A program made the position numbers and the translations under genes. Shown one piece after another: positions 1 through 32,239 of a stretch of DNA of 64,000 nucleotides. The DNA comes from Blastomussa wellsi (lineage: Eukaryota > Cnidaria > Anthozoa > Scleractinia > Plerogyridae), in NCBI GenBank assembly GCA_947652115.1, contig OX393564.1, forward strand, positions 24,622,555 to 24,686,554. Direction: 5' to 3'. Positions within the stretch are counted from its first letter, which is position 1. Every line of letters starts with the position of its first letter. Below the pieces are notes generated by a model. That model searched no databases. It worked only from the letters and a program-made list of their open reading frames with translations, and was not told the origin of the DNA.

Positions 1-104
1 TGGAGGGGGGTCAAAATGAAAAACAAACATCCACGGGGGAGGTATGGATATATTTTTCTGGAGCCTGCAATTTACCAGTAAAAATTTGAAACATCCTGTC
101 TCAC

Positions 105-305
105 CATTATAGCAATGTAACACCTCCAATCAAATGGCAAAGACCCTTCTCCTTTAAACATAAAGTATTCAGCCCTTAGAAAGCACTCCAAGTACTGGGG
201 GTGAAACGCAATAAGGGATGTTACATTTGATACACGTCCACTCAAGAGAAAAGACTCCACAAGCAAACCAAGGACCTGTTCATCATCAGTATCCATCGCT
301 GGAAC
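105..305 (-). CDS. SESN: Sestrin coding exon 3
   Basis: 201 bases, phase 0 at both ends; acceptor in a gcatttt-gcag context and donor gtgaga after IAIM. It carries FHPQYLECFL and the WRCYIAIM block. Confidence 0.93.
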
Positions 306-2589
306 CTGCAAAATGCAAAAGAATGTGTTTACTTAGTCTGACATCTATAACAGGTCTGTTTGATCAGAATAGATGACAGGCATGGTTTCCTAATGGCTAG
401 TATATAGTCATACAGTCTGTAGTCTGTTTTTTATGCTAATTCGAGAACAATAAGGGACAAGGGAGTGTTTTCTACATTTCTGAAACAACTGCCAAACACA
501 GTTCATTTATTGACAAAAAAGTTTCCAGATTTTTAATTGAAATACAGTGGAATCCAGAATTCCTGAACCTCCTGGTAACTCAACCCAAAATCTTTTCCCT
601 TGGATTTACTTCACTTTATCAGTTGGGGAAACATGTGCCAGTTTATGACAAAATATTGTCCACGAGACAGGATTGAGTCCACAGTGACTGCCCCTGAAGT
701 TGCTCTGAGACACATGTGGCATGTTTGCTCACACAATAGTCCAGTTTTGAGATAACCAAGACCACTGAATAAAACGACTAAAGGCGCATCTATACTGTGT
801 TAGTCTTGACCTGAAGTAAAATATTTGCAAATACCTAGTGCTAAGAACATGAAATTTTAACAACTTAGTGCATTGTTTCACCTCTTGCTTAAGCACTTTG
901 CTGCTGGTATTTGTGAATATTTTTCTTCAGGTTAGGCTAATACTGTATAGCTGAGTATTTCACCTTTTTTTTTGTTCAGGGGTCTTGGTTACTCAAAACT
1001 GGACTATTAGCAAGTGCTCACGCTGAGTTTTGATTAGATAATAAGTTAGAAACGCACAAGTGTCTGAACAAAGATTTCCCAAAATTGAAACTTGTTCTCC
1101 CTTATGAAGATTTAGGATTTCATTGCATTACCATAAATATACACTATACACTAATAGCATAAGCAACCAGGAGGACGCAAATTCAAAATATACCACAGAC
1201 ACTGTATTTCACCTTTGTGGCATCTGCTCTGTTAGTGTATACAAAATAATGATTATTGACAGAACAGAACTTTAATTTGCTGAGAATCCATCAATCACCT
1301 CTATCCAACAAACAAAATGGCATGACTAGATGGCCACAAATTTCTCAATGCTAAGGGTTTCACAGTGACTTGCTAGTCTAAACACACTACAAAAGGAAAC
1401 AGAAACGCCTTGGAATCCTTAGATAAACAAGAACCAAATGCACGGTCCGAATAAATAAATCAATTTACATACAAATGATGATAATAATTAATGAGTATGA
1501 TAATTTTAGTTGCTTGTGACATGACATTAAAAAAAGTTTTCATCCACACCATATGAAATTTCAAATATAGAGTAGACTGATTGACATATAGAATACTTTG
1601 TAGCTTTCTGTAAGATTGTAATCAGTGATGTTCGAAGCATGCAAGACTAAGCTTATATTGCAAGCCCGTTACGAAACTCAAAGGACATACCATATTTTGT
1701 TACAACGAATGAAACTGTGATTAATCCATTTTCAATGTGTGGTTGCGGAATACTTAGATACCTCTGAAAGTATAAATCACCTCGCCAACAATGGCCTCAA
1801 CAAGACAGCAAATCAAGAAAAGCACAATAGAATATCTTCAACGAGATAAAAGGTCCTAAAACATCAAAACTAGCTAGGTTAGCTTAAATTAAAATAATTA
1901 ATGTAGAAAACCACTTCGAATTCCTTTCAAGCGATCAAAGTGGATTTATTCAAAACCATTATCACATTTTAGCAGCAAAATACAGCAAGGTTTTTAATAC
2001 AAATACTACACTTTCGGCTGTCGTTTTGGCAATGATAAACAAAGCTTTTAATTTTCAGTTTTTTGCAGTCGATAAAGTTTAACCTCTTGAATCCAATTCT
2101 CGCTTCTCTGCAAACTCACTACAACAAAGGTTTTAAATACATGTTGAAGTAAATAAATACCTCTTTTGATGGAATAAATATCGTAGGTCCCTTGTATAGT
2201 CGTCGAGGAACTTTAATTCCTTTTTCCTAAAACAAAGAAAAGTCTACAGTCAGCGACCATTTCCTCACTATTGGAAATAAACACAAACCACACACCGGTG
2301 ATCCATGTTTAATGTTTCATACCTTCACGGCAAGGAGGAACTCCGAACATTTTTCCCTGATATCCGCGAACGGGCTCCTGAATGATAGCCGTAAAATGCA
2401 AGGTAAAATGTCCGAAAGACGATTTTCTACACCATTTTCTACATTTTCTTGACGTCTGTTTGTCCACGCTTTCAGTGTTTTGCCCAACGATTCAAGGAAT
2501 TGATGTCTTGAATTCACGTCCCTGGTTTGCAAACCACACAAATCTCTGAGTGAATCTATCTCACTGGATATGTCTTCTTCATCGTTCAT
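105..2589 (-). CDS. SESN: Sestrin, N-terminal part (three coding exons; gene continues beyond the left edge)
   Basis: Sestrins are stress-induced regulators that inhibit mTORC1 through GATOR2 and limit peroxides. Three exons chain in phase 0: 2323-2589, 2161-2226 and 105-305, giving 178 residues. Recognisable blocks in family order are a helical segment with SPFADIREK (about residues 72-80), the GPTIFIPSKE motif (exon 2) and FHPQYLECFLRAEYF followed by WRCYIAIM (end of exon 3). In vertebrate sestrins the next residues are the conserved AAARHQC segment with the peroxidase-type cysteine, which must lie in an exon left of the window, so catalytic and leucine-binding residues cannot be judged. 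I chose the ATG at 2589 because vertebrate short isoforms start at a similar distance from the conserved core; the frame stays open to an upstream ATG at 2718. Identification is firm; the exact start is less so. Confidence 0.95.
735..1009. repeat. Foldback element (MITE-like) in Sestrin intron 2
   Basis: The two ends are imperfect inverted copies: AATAGTCCAGTTTTGAG on the left matches the reverse complement of the right end, followed by matching CCAAGACC, CCTGAAG and AAATATT blocks further in. The element is about 275 bases with no ORF, consistent with a non-autonomous DNA transposon. No clear target-site duplication is seen. Confidence 0.65.
2161..2226 (-). CDS. SESN: Sestrin coding exon 2
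   Basis: 66 bases, 22 codons, phase 0 at both ends; acceptor tttgttttag, donor gtattt. It encodes EKGIKVPRRLYKGP followed by the family motif TIFIPSKE. Confidence 0.92.
2323..2589 (-). CDS. SESN: Sestrin coding exon 1 (start exon)
   Basis: 267 bases from ATG (MNDEEDISS) to donor AAG|gtatga. It encodes 89 residues ending FADIREKCSEFLLAVK, which matches the start of vertebrate sestrins. An in-frame upstream ATG at 2718 would add 43 residues rich in aromatic residues and cysteine; I treat that stretch as 5' leader. Confidence 0.85.
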
Positions 2590-2714
2590 GGTTTCAGGAT
2601 AACCCTCAGCCCGAATCGCCAAGAAAATCCTTAGAAAATTGCCAACATTTCTACAGCAGTACAAGAAGAAGTTGTATTCTGACGGCCATGATGTGACACT
2701 TGTAAAGTGTGAAA

Positions 2715-2789
2715 CCAATCCGCAACAACCAATGAAAAACGCGTGCCGGCTCTGACGTCATGACACACCTCCAAAAACACCATATATGG
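2715..2789 (-). promoter_or_regulatory. Putative Sestrin promoter elements: CRE, CArG box, CCAAT boxes
   Basis: Upstream of the Sestrin start lie a perfect palindromic CRE (TGACGTCA, 2753-2760), a perfect CArG/SRF-type box (CCATATATGG, 2780-2789) and two CCAAT motifs (2715-2719 and 2729-2733, plus strand). Sestrins are stress-induced in other animals, so CREB/ATF- and SRF-type input is plausible. This is motif evidence only; the transcription start is unknown. Confidence 0.45.
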
Positions 2790-5700
2790 TTTGAGAGGTA
2801 GGTTATTTTCGTAAGTACGTCAGTTATTTCGACTGATCAGTAAATAAACTGTGCGAATTATCACGACCGAATTGACTAAAATAAAAGAGATGTCGTTTCA
2901 TGATCAAGGATTATATGTATTTCTAACTTTTGGTTGCTCTCAAAAAGTGAACATTTAGTTTTACGGTTCACATTTGAAAAAAAAAAACAGAAATAATCAT
3001 CCGGGCTGTTTTTTATTCTTTCATAAATAATGAATCACACAATAGAACTGTCTATTCATATTTAAAAAGCAAATAGGAAATCAATCATGTTCCTTTTAAT
3101 CTTAGGATTTTTGACAGAAAATCTTAATGTCACTCTAGGCCAACTTTATATTTTTTCCGCTGGTGCTGTACGAGCAAAAATCGTTGCCGCAAACCACCGA
3201 AATACCTTCTTGCCATTAGACTGTAATGATTTTGAAACTCATGCAGAACTACCTGTCTTCCAAGATTGTTGGAAAAAGTTTAATCAATGATTAATAAAGC
3301 TCTCGGCGTAAGAAAGAAAACATGGATGTGTATAAAAACCTAGGCGACAAGTGCCAGTGACAGGTCTTTCCGAAACATTTGCGGCCATGACAGAATTTTC
3401 TCTCTGATTAGTCGCACATATTCAAACTGGTTTGAATTCGAGCGACTAATCATAGCTACAAATTTTTGGTCGCAGCGGCAAAATTTTGACAAAAAAAGTC
3501 ACTGCGCCCACGACGTCCCGCCTTGTGTCTTAGCATCTGCATTACTTTCATATCGAAATTCGGATATATTCGGAGCACTGAGAAAATAAGCAAGATACCT
3601 TAAATAGTTAAATGCCCTCGTATTTCGTTTATTTTAAAATATCGATAAGCTTTGTTGGATCCACGCGCAGCACGAAAAATTGAAAAAAAAAAACAGAGAT
3701 TGCCAAACGATAGGAAAAATGACCACAAATTGCCATAAAATGCGGGAGTTGTTTTCATTATGCCCGCAATCAACAGGGAAAACCCTACAAGCTTAAAAAA
3801 ACGTTTCCTGTATGAATTCGCAGAAAATGACGTTGCATTTTCTAGGAAAAACGTCAAGCTTCAAGGGTCGTGATCATCGGTGCGCTTTTGAAGCGTTTTG
3901 ACAACCATGTACTGCAGTGTTGTACGAGCAAAACTTTTAAGACTTTTAAGCCAGGATTTGTAACAACTCGGAAACTAAATAATTCAATGAATTCAACAAA
4001 TAGTTGCATTAGCCCAATATCGCTTCCAAATACTGACATATACTGTAAGATCAAACAGTCAAATAATCGTAGAAAAACAAGGCTCCTCGCGATTTCATGC
4101 TTCACTTGTTCAATGGATTTGAGAAATATGGATGACGTCAACTCCTGACACCGTACGGATGATGAAATCGGCTTCCTTTCTTGCTCATATTTTTGCCGGT
4201 CCAAACGTGATCAGTGACTCAGCGTTGATTATATCACTTCCGACCACAAATGCACAGGAGTAAGAACAAATATCGAAGCCCCTTTACGATTACGACCAAA
4301 ACGATTTGAAACGAAGTCGAATATTCGGACCTCAATTAGCCATTAGCCACAGCAATTTACAATTTGGCACAGTCGCAACTTTCTTTATGACGCCCGAATT
4401 CCTTTACGCCTGAAATTCGGTATTGGATACATATCATATTTAAAACCGAAGAGGGGAGGTGAAACGAGACCTACACGCGGTAATGCATACATTATTGCGT
4501 TCGACAGAACGCCTTCCTAATTAATGCTGTCGAAATCGAGATTTTTGGGTGATTCATGTATAACACCAATTTGCCACCCCGAAAAATTCTTCAGGGGCGA
4601 ATGACGTCATTTCCGTCGACCATGTGCTTCGTAGCTGTGCTTCGTTTCTAGCGTAGTCGAGTTTCACGTTCTTGTTTCGCGTCTTGGTAGATTGTTGAGT
4701 TCTTGACTGTGCTTTTGCGAATTGTTGTCAAATTCTGGACTGTGCTTCTTCTTTTGTTCGAAGTGTTCTCAGGTAAGTTGCGTTGTATACGTTGTTTTCG
4801 AGTCCCTTCGAGTGTTTTTCGATTTTGTCTAACTTTTTTCGCACTTGTATTGATTTATTTGGGCTATCACTGGCAAAGATGATTGAAGCTACTTATCAGA
4901 ACACTCAGAAGCCTGCCTACTGCTGGTGTGTTTTCTAGGAAACAGATGCTGCAATTCGCCCAAGCAACCCACTGATCTCATTATAAAACTCGGCTGCTTT
5001 TCATTGCAGATTCAACTTCTGTCCGCGTATGCTGTGGCGCTCTACTGTTCAAATCAGCCTTATTGTTATCCAAGAAGAACCTTGTAGCGAAGATTGTACA
5101 ACTCCTGGTGCGAATATATAACAGCAGATTTCGATCGGTGCCGTGACAATGTTTGTAATCGTGAATTTTATGTTTGCATTTTAGCTTGCATGTGCGTTTG
5201 CTGACTGAATGAAATAGCATTGCGTGAATAGCGGTGTCACGCAATGCAAAAAGCTCCAAATATTGTATTTGTATGAATAAATCGGAAAAATCATGTTCAT
5301 CAACCACAGTTATGTTAAGAGTTTCATGATGATTTTTAAAATGTTGATTTCAGTATTAAAGAAAGCTTGAATTTCTGGAAACCAAATCGAAGTGAAGCCA
5401 AGTGAATCGAAATCGTTGAACGCACTCCTAATCTTTGATTACTACTAGTCATAAGGATGGTTGGTATCTTGGCAGGATTGTTAAGGTGACTCCTCGGTCC
5501 TCGGAAATAAAAGTTCACTAACAATTTTTTTTTTGAAACTTGTCCTGAAAAAAGGTTACCGTGCTAGCAAACGAGATATGATAGGCCAATCTTACCACAT
5601 TTATGCCTGTAACGGTGCTAATCACGCATGTAATCTCATCGTTATACGGTAGGTTTTACGGCAGTTGAAAGCAAACATTGTTGTGGAAATTAGTGGGTAA

Positions 5701-7455
5701 AAATTTTGATAGCTAGGAAATCTGGATTGTATGAAACGATGTTAAATATAATTTATGGAAAAATCACGCAAATTGAAACGACATCGGGTCAAAACGAACG
5801 AAGAGTCGTTGCCCCCCGATTAACAGTTTACTGCAAAGGTTTAATTGTATCTTTTGTATAGTTCCTTACCAAAACGTCCTCGTTCTATATTTTTCACTTA
5901 AAGATGATAATTTTTACACCAAAATTCCGTAATAAAAAATGGGTCACCGTGCTTGTTTATGAGTAAAACAACAATTTATCTACCTCGTGAGCTAATCCGA
6001 ATAGAAAAAGCCACAATATTGTTTGTGTGCTTGCGCTAATGCGAGTTTCGATTCTACCTGTAACCATCCCCCCCGGCACAAGTCCAGCCCTTTCGACCCG
6101 GGGGTGGGGAATTGTTTTAAGCCGTCTTGTCCCGGGGAAGTAGGGGTGGGGCAAATCTAAAGTACTTTCTCGATGTGTTCTTCCCAGTACGTCACTTATC
6201 GGTAAACACGATTGTGCCGTACCGCGCGAAGGAGACTGTCTATTTCCAGGGAAAATCTGTAAAAATTGTAGCCGTCTAGTTAGAGAATTATCTTTTAAAA
6301 TAAAAATATGCTTTTGGAGGTTTTTTGCTTTCCGTTTATTGTTCTGTTCGCTGGTTGCAAGCTCCTTTCTTTCCTATTCTTTCGAGAATTTTATTTTTAG
6401 TTTATTTTTTTATTATTATTTTGGTGTATTTATAGATTTCTGTACATATATTTTTAATTACTCGGAGATACTAGCTCCTTTGAGCTACTCAAAATCTGAG
6501 TTGAAATAAAGTTGTGCATGTATGTATGTATGTATGTACGAGACGTACGGGTTAGATTTTTCCTTCAGTTTTCTTTATGAAATATAGTCTTATGCTATAT
6601 ATGTAGTCTTTGTTTTCCATGATATATATATGTATAGTCTATAAAAGCGTTCAAATTCGTGAGTAGACGTGCAACAAATGCAAGTCGCCCTTTATAACTT
6701 TATTAAGGACGACGTCGCGATAACAAGTGGCCAAGTCGCGAGAAGCGAGAGACTTCGCGGTTGCTTTCGGAAAACTGAAGGTCTTGAAAAAACGTCTTCT
6801 TTTGCTATTTTTACAAAAATCAGTATTTTTATCTCGATTTTATACACAAAATGATGCACTTGTGATCGACGAGGAGTGCCTGGGGGGTGGGGAATGGACC
6901 GCAAAATAAGAAAAAACTGGCAAATGCCCGGGGGTGTGCCCCGGAGGGGATGGTAACATGTACAATTTAACCACGCATAAATCACGCGTAAAATTCTGTG
7001 CAGTGAGGATGCGCAATGCAATACTTAGGAATCACCTAAAATTCTTTACATAACGCGATAGATTAGAGCGTTTACCGTGACTAATTTACAAATTGAAACC
7101 TCCAAGAGTAATGTAACACACAAGGGAAGTTAAAATGCTCTCACACGTATTCAGCGCGCGTCGTTCAACTTCCCGCGCGCTTTCTATAACCACGCGGAAG
7201 GAAAGCGCTTGTTTCTATTGGTTACAACTGAGGAATGCAATGTGGTTTAATATGGAATGAATCGACTAACGCCTAACTAAAAGCGCATGTACATTTTAAA
7301 AAAACTTTAAATAATCGAAATAACCTATACAATATACTAGAAGCAAAGTTCACACAAGGCTTCTTCACTTCTTCTTTCCGTACATTTAAAAGTATATCTA
7401 CAGTGAATGTTGTGTGCTGGTAAATGTAGTTATGTTGAAGGAATTTCACAAGCTA
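2790..7455. other. Intergenic region between Sestrin 5' end and Scm 3' end
   Basis: I see no supported gene here. Short ORFs at 3.6-4.2 kb (minus) and 5.0-5.3 kb (minus) have no recognisable domain and no phased splice partners. A (TGTA)n run lies at about 6515-6538. A C-rich segment at about 6058-6080 (ACCATCCCCCCCGG) recurs in inverted form at about 6937-6958, so 6.06-6.96 kb may be an old inverted-repeat element; the match is short and I hold this loosely. Confidence 0.5.
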
Positions 7456-7461
7456 TTTATT
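7456..7461 (-). terminator. Polyadenylation signal of Scm (AATAAA)
   Basis: AATAAA on the minus strand about 117 bases past the Scm stop codon at 7578, a normal distance for a short 3' UTR. Confidence 0.6.
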
Positions 7462-7577
7462 TTGACAAGCCGTACATTTTCGGCGATATTCATAGCACAT
7501 GGTGCATTCTTCGGAACCAACACAAAGATAGGATAATCACAGACCGTTCATGCCCGATATTGTTGATGGTAGAGTTT

Positions 7578-27205
<19,628 letters not shown>

Positions 27206-29479
27206 CGTGCAGTTCGCTGAAAATCTCGTAATCCAATATGGCCGGCGAACGAAATGTCTTACCAAATGACAGGTTACCGTGACCAAGATAGGGCTTTAAG
27301 ACACCGTTTATCACAAAATCGACGTCAATATAAATATCCCTACTCTTATCTCTCGCTAGCGGTCATCAAAATTCTGCGCCACTCTAAGGATTGATCGGCT
27401 TCCAAGCTTTGGAACGAAGCACGGAAACAAAATGGCGTACCATTTGGCGGGAAATTTCTGCGGAAATTTGCGAGTTTGAAATGGTCGTAGCTTTCAAACG
27501 ACGCACAACGCAATTTCTTTAGATTAAATACATGAAAAAAGGAAAGAAAACAAGCTTTTGACGCGAAATATGAGTTAAAATAAATGAAAGCTACTCAAAC
27601 GCGCTCTTCGTCGATGCGGAGATGCCAGAATCTCCTTACCTTCTGCTCTTGACAAAAATTACTTTGTAGGGTAGGGATGGTGCAATGACGATTACATGTA
27701 AGGGCTGCCTTGCATATCTTTCGATAATATAAGTAAAGTTATTTGCTGACTAAAATTGTTATTCCCTTTATGGAAAAAAGTTGTTTATTGAACTGGAATT
27801 GTTTTGGGCTAGTAAAATAATTGCATGGTATATCAAGTACGCACCCCTCCCCAATTGATATATCTTTGTGTACCAACAGGCTCCAAGATGGCGGCAAACG
27901 ACGAAGATAAGATAAGCGAGATATGAAGATTTCGATTAGTATTTCGATGCCTTTATAAAGGAGTAATTTTGATCGATTTCTCTTTAACAAAACCGCACTA
28001 ATATAATAATAACCCGTCGCTTCGAGCCCCGACGGTAAGCGAACTACACCAACTAGATAACCAAATGGAAACTGCTTGTTACCTACCCCATGCCACCGTT
28101 TTTTCTTAAATTATCAAACACTTGTTTCAGCTGTCGTTTGCAAACCGCAGGTATGATTTCAATTTCCCTAGACAGCGTTTTTCTTAGCTGATGTGACTTA
28201 GCTTTAGCCGGATTCAGACCACAACTTTTGTCCCGCGTGGATCGGTCACGCGGCCGCGCCAACGACCGAACAAACCATTCGACTATATCGGAACGATGTG
28301 GAGCACTACTAATAAGATATCTGTCCTTTGTATCTCAGTATTATCTATAATTAGACCTTTTTAATCATCGTAGTGAACTTCAGAAGGTCAATTCATCGGC
28401 GCTCGGTCGAAATTTCATTTTTAACAAAAAACAAAATGGCGGCAACAATTCAGTCAAAGTGGTCGTCAAACGGTGACCCCCACATCAGATTTAATTTATC
28501 ATCAAGGTTATGAATATATCAGATGTTTTTCTTGGCAAATATGGCTAAAATTTCGCGGAAATTGTTTGCAAATTCGAACAAAGCACTGAATACTGAAGTC
28601 GGGTAAAATGGGTAAAATGTTCGCACACTCAACGGTGATTTGTATAAAGATCTGTATCTTGCATTTCTGGCGAAAATTTTGTCGCAGTCGCTGCGACGTG
28701 TCGCACAAAATCAAATCAGTTTGAATTTGTGTGACAGCTCGTTGCAACAAAATGAGCGAAAACAGCGTTTTCGAATCGTGTGTACAGATTTGTCGTCTCG
28801 TGTGTTCAGATCTTAACCTTCGATTATGTCGATCGGTAGCATTTGATATCAAGACCTGATCTGAAATGAAAAAACTGCAGGGAAATTCAATTTCACGTGA
28901 AACAAAATTATGTTTGACCTCTTTGAAAGGTCCACGTCCATGCACCGTCCATAAATTTTCCTGGCACATCTAGTGTTACAACTTGAAATTGTAGTAGAGG
29001 ACGCAACCCGACACATTCATGCCAAGTTTCCCGGATACAGAATGAATCTCCCGATCTCCCGAATACACTATTACTTTGGCTGATATTGGGAGGAAATTTT
29101 GAAATATTTGACGCAATTTTGTAGATGAATTGGCAGAACTCTATTTTCAACTCCGTTTTGAGGACTGAAAAGAAGTCTAGCGTGCGCGATCGCAGCGAAA
29201 GCCGCGAAACCGGAAACTAAGCGGCGAAGCCGAGGGATTCGCTCTCCCTCAGATCCCTCGCGGCTCCTCTTCACGGCTCCGTCCCACAGTTATGTCAGGA
29301 GCCATGAGCTGGTGATGTCTTTTGATTTAGGCTGAATTTTAAAATATCGAAATTGGTCTATTGTTTTAGTTTTGCATTACTACAATCTCACGCCACTTGA
29401 TCAACGAATCAGGAGTAACAAAACCAATCGCGACTCGCGAGCGCATGTTTTCCCGCGCTTTGTGTAATTACTTCGAGTT
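27206..29479. other. Intergenic region upstream of Scm
   Basis: No supported gene. Several ATGGCGGC contexts occur (27891 and 28434, plus strand), which can mark start codons or YY1-like sites, but their ORFs are 12 and 24 codons long and no downstream exons were found. A 153-codon minus ORF at 28508-28969 looks random in composition. Confidence 0.5.
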
Positions 29480-29730
29480 CATTCTCGTCCCCAGAGGCCG
29501 CGATCCTTTTGCTCAGCACCAAGAATCGCGACCTCTGGGAAGGTCCAACACCAGAAGTCCGCGATTAACGGACTTCCCGTCACTCTGCGCATGAACAAAA
29601 TCAAATCTAACAAATCTGATTGGTTGAAAGCTACGAAACGAGTTCTCTACGCACGCTCACAATTTGGTTGCGGCCAGAGGTCTCGATTCCTTGGTGACTA
29701 AACGAATCGCGGCCTCTGGGGACGAGAATG
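29480..29730. mobile_element. MITE with perfect 25-base terminal inverted repeats (copy 1)
   Basis: Left end CATTCTCGTCCCCAGAGGCC (29480 onward) is repeated as its exact reverse complement at the right end (29706-29730). A second copy with the interior in opposite orientation is at 47546-47841. At 251 bases it is a non-autonomous DNA transposon with no coding capacity. Confidence 0.8.
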
Positions 29731-29862
29731 CTTGTGATTGGCGAAAATAATTACTTTGGTTTTGGTTTTACGCGGGCGACACGTTGTTCGTTGTCGCAGA
29801 CGAACATATCAGTTTGATACAGTTTAATATCATTGGTTGACTCTGAGGCTATCTGTTTAATA

Positions 29863-30266
29863 AGAGGGGGTAAGATTCTAACGAAACTGTGGTGCTGCGT
29901 CGGTGGGAAGTATAACAATATAATCAGGTTTTATCAACTGGGTTGGTAATGTGAATTGGCCACCGTAAAGAGATTCGAGAGCTGACGTTTCGAGCGTGAG
30001 CCCTTCTTCGGAGCGAATCGAGGAATTGTGAGTCGTGTGTTGTTTATATACAGAAGGATGGAGCTTCGCTATTGGTTGGTGCCTGGTAACGTGCCGATTT
30101 GAAAAATAAATTTTTGTTCTTGAGTTTTGCGACTTTCCGTGCTTCCTTGGTGAAGGGAAAGGCCGCAGACTGCCATATGTTGCGTAGAATGATTGGATTC
30201 AGGAGGGCAATTCTCAGAAGTTAAAGCAAAGGAAATTATGACCATGCTTTGGATATTAATAAGCAT
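29863..30266 (-). mobile_element. Penelope-like retroelement 3' end (copy 1) with hammerhead-like motif
   Basis: On the minus strand, a short coding remnant (SRKTQEQKFIFQIGTL, 30069-30266 frame) resembles the C-terminal part of Penelope-like GIY-YIG proteins. An untranslated tail shared with 48021-48381 follows, containing the hammerhead-like segment at 29984-30011. Compared with copy 2 it lacks about 70 bases near the end of the ORF. Clear homology between the copies runs from 29863 to about 30148. The Penelope assignment rests on pattern memory and is not certain. Confidence 0.55.
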
Positions 30267-32149
30267 ATATTTTTAAGATTTTATTTCTCTGACATGTTTG
30301 GAAATGTGATGAAACTCTCTCGTGTTTTAAGTATTACATAACCAGTTTTATTTTGACATGCTCAAAGGAAATAAAACTGCAAGTCGAATACTATGCTAGT
30401 AGCCACACGTACATTTTGTGAACCTTGTTTCTAAAGCGGAGGTACGTACGGTAGCTTATAGTGTCGGTGCATTTATTATCCATTTGGAAAATTGCAGTTG
30501 ACCAAAAGGTAACACCAAGTTCTATCAGCCGGGATTCAATCAGAGAAATGAACGAGCGCTCACGAGTATTACGAATGACATGAAGAAATAACGTCATGTT
30601 GCTTAGCAACTTCAGGGATAAACACCGCGGGCTCAGACTGATCTCCTCAACAACATTCTCCCCCGACTGGGACAATAACGTGAAAAAACCAAGTTCTGAA
30701 TATTCTGGAGAACGTGAACCAAGATCGCAAAATTTTCGTTTTTGTCTGAAAATAAAGCTGTCATTATATTTTTCTCTAGTGCTACGTTTGGAAGCGATAG
30801 TTGCACTGAATACATCAAAACAATTATAACATCAGCCAGGAGAGGGCGTAAAACAGCTTAGCATTAATCGTGTGGACAAAAAAGTGAAATATATTTTATT
30901 TTTATTTTTGCTTTTAAATTTCAAAAGGACTTTTAAAAACTAGTTTACATGTAAAACAAGCAAACTGGAACATGTGACAACTACCAAATTAATATCAAAA
31001 ATTTTAAGAGCCCCTAAGAGGTTGCAGAATGTCTTTTTGAGGGCATGGCCTCGAATTTATTCCCCCACACACAGAGAGGTAACAACTGTAAACCAACAAA
31101 CCAACTGAAACAGACTTTCTCGCAACAGTACCAACTTTAGAATTTAGTACCCTTAGCAGCGCCAATCGACAAATACTACCCCCTAACGGCGTGATGAGCA
31201 GCCTCCACCCCCATCAATTTTATAGGGAGTTCCCAAGGGTACAACAGAGCAGAAAAACAATTATAAACAAACAACTCATGGAAAAGGAAAATATCAACAA
31301 TACTTTTTCTTTCACCATCACTAGTGATTTCTGCTAATTTCTACCTTTTTGCTTTAAGCCATTACCAGTCCTACAGCTCGGAGTTCAATAATGCAACTAC
31401 AAATAAATTCTAGCATAACTGTGAACAAAGACTGCACTCTACTAGCTGAAATACGGTAAAAACCCACATAATAAATAAGAAACTGCGGATTAAGAACCTC
31501 CAGGCTGAAATTTGGCCAAATAAACACAATACACAAATATTTAGCATAAATCTACTAGCACTCTATCACGAATGCTGTTCCCTGACTATTTATTCTGTAG
31601 CTGAACGCGAGTAGCTTTGGGCAACAAAATAGCGACTGCTCCTTCACATTTGTGAAGTGTTTTCAGCATCTGTGAAGAAGATTTGGATAACCTTGTTGTC
31701 AAGTTTTGAACGTCTAGTAGTTTTATACTGAAACAATTATATTGCTTTCCCTCGATTTCTATCTTGTGATAGTTCATTCAGGATTTGCCCTCATCAACTA
31801 TCACACAATAGAAATCTTAAGCTCGTGATCTAATAATTTAATATTATCCAAAAACAAATTCATATCATAATAAGTTACATAGATATAAACATGTTCTGGT
31901 ATTAAACATTTCACCCTGTTGACAAAAATCAGGGTTCTTGCATGTGGGGTTATTGTACTTCTCAAAACACATTTTTTTGCCAAAAGTGAACTTAGAACAT
32001 CTTACTTTTCTCCATATACCTTTTAATAATATATCAATTTTTTAATATTAAAATGGTGCAATAAAAATATATCTTCTCTTTGTATATAATATATAATTTG
32101 TTGTAAAAGTGTAATAAATCTATAATCTAAATTAAATATCATTATATGT
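30267..32149. other. Intergenic region downstream of NPAT
   Basis: No supported gene. It includes the inverted copy of the dispersed repeat (about 30591-30670) and presumably the NPAT 3' UTR at the right end. An ATTAAA-type poly(A) signal on the minus strand lies near 32020-32030. Confidence 0.5.
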
Positions 32150-32239
32150 CTACTTGATTTCATAGTGAAGCTTAGATAAAAATTCTTCAACATTCAGATC
32201 TGAAGGGAAATTGATGCTCTCTGCTTTGGTCTTTGATCT
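32150..32239 (-). CDS. NPAT: NPAT exon 16 (C-terminal motif, stop)
   Basis: 90 bases including TAG, phase 0. It encodes RSKTKAESINFPSDLNVEEF followed by LSKLHYEIK, the conserved NPAT C-terminus. Confidence 0.93.
   Translation of the reverse strand, partial: RSKTKAESINFPSDLNVEEFLSKLHYEIK

Noticed and set aside
3600..4204. Two adjacent minus-strand ORFs (85 and 116 codons)
   Set aside because: No recognisable domain, no in-phase splice junction between them, and a plus-strand ORF overlaps the same bases.
27891..27930. ATGGCGGCAAACGACGAAG start-like context on the plus strand
   Set aside because: Stops after 12 codons and no plausible downstream exon on the plus strand before NPAT.
28508..28969. 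153-codon minus-strand ORF upstream of Scm
   Set aside because: No recognisable domain, random-like composition rich in His, Cys and Phe, overlaps other ORFs in the same region, and no phased splice partners.
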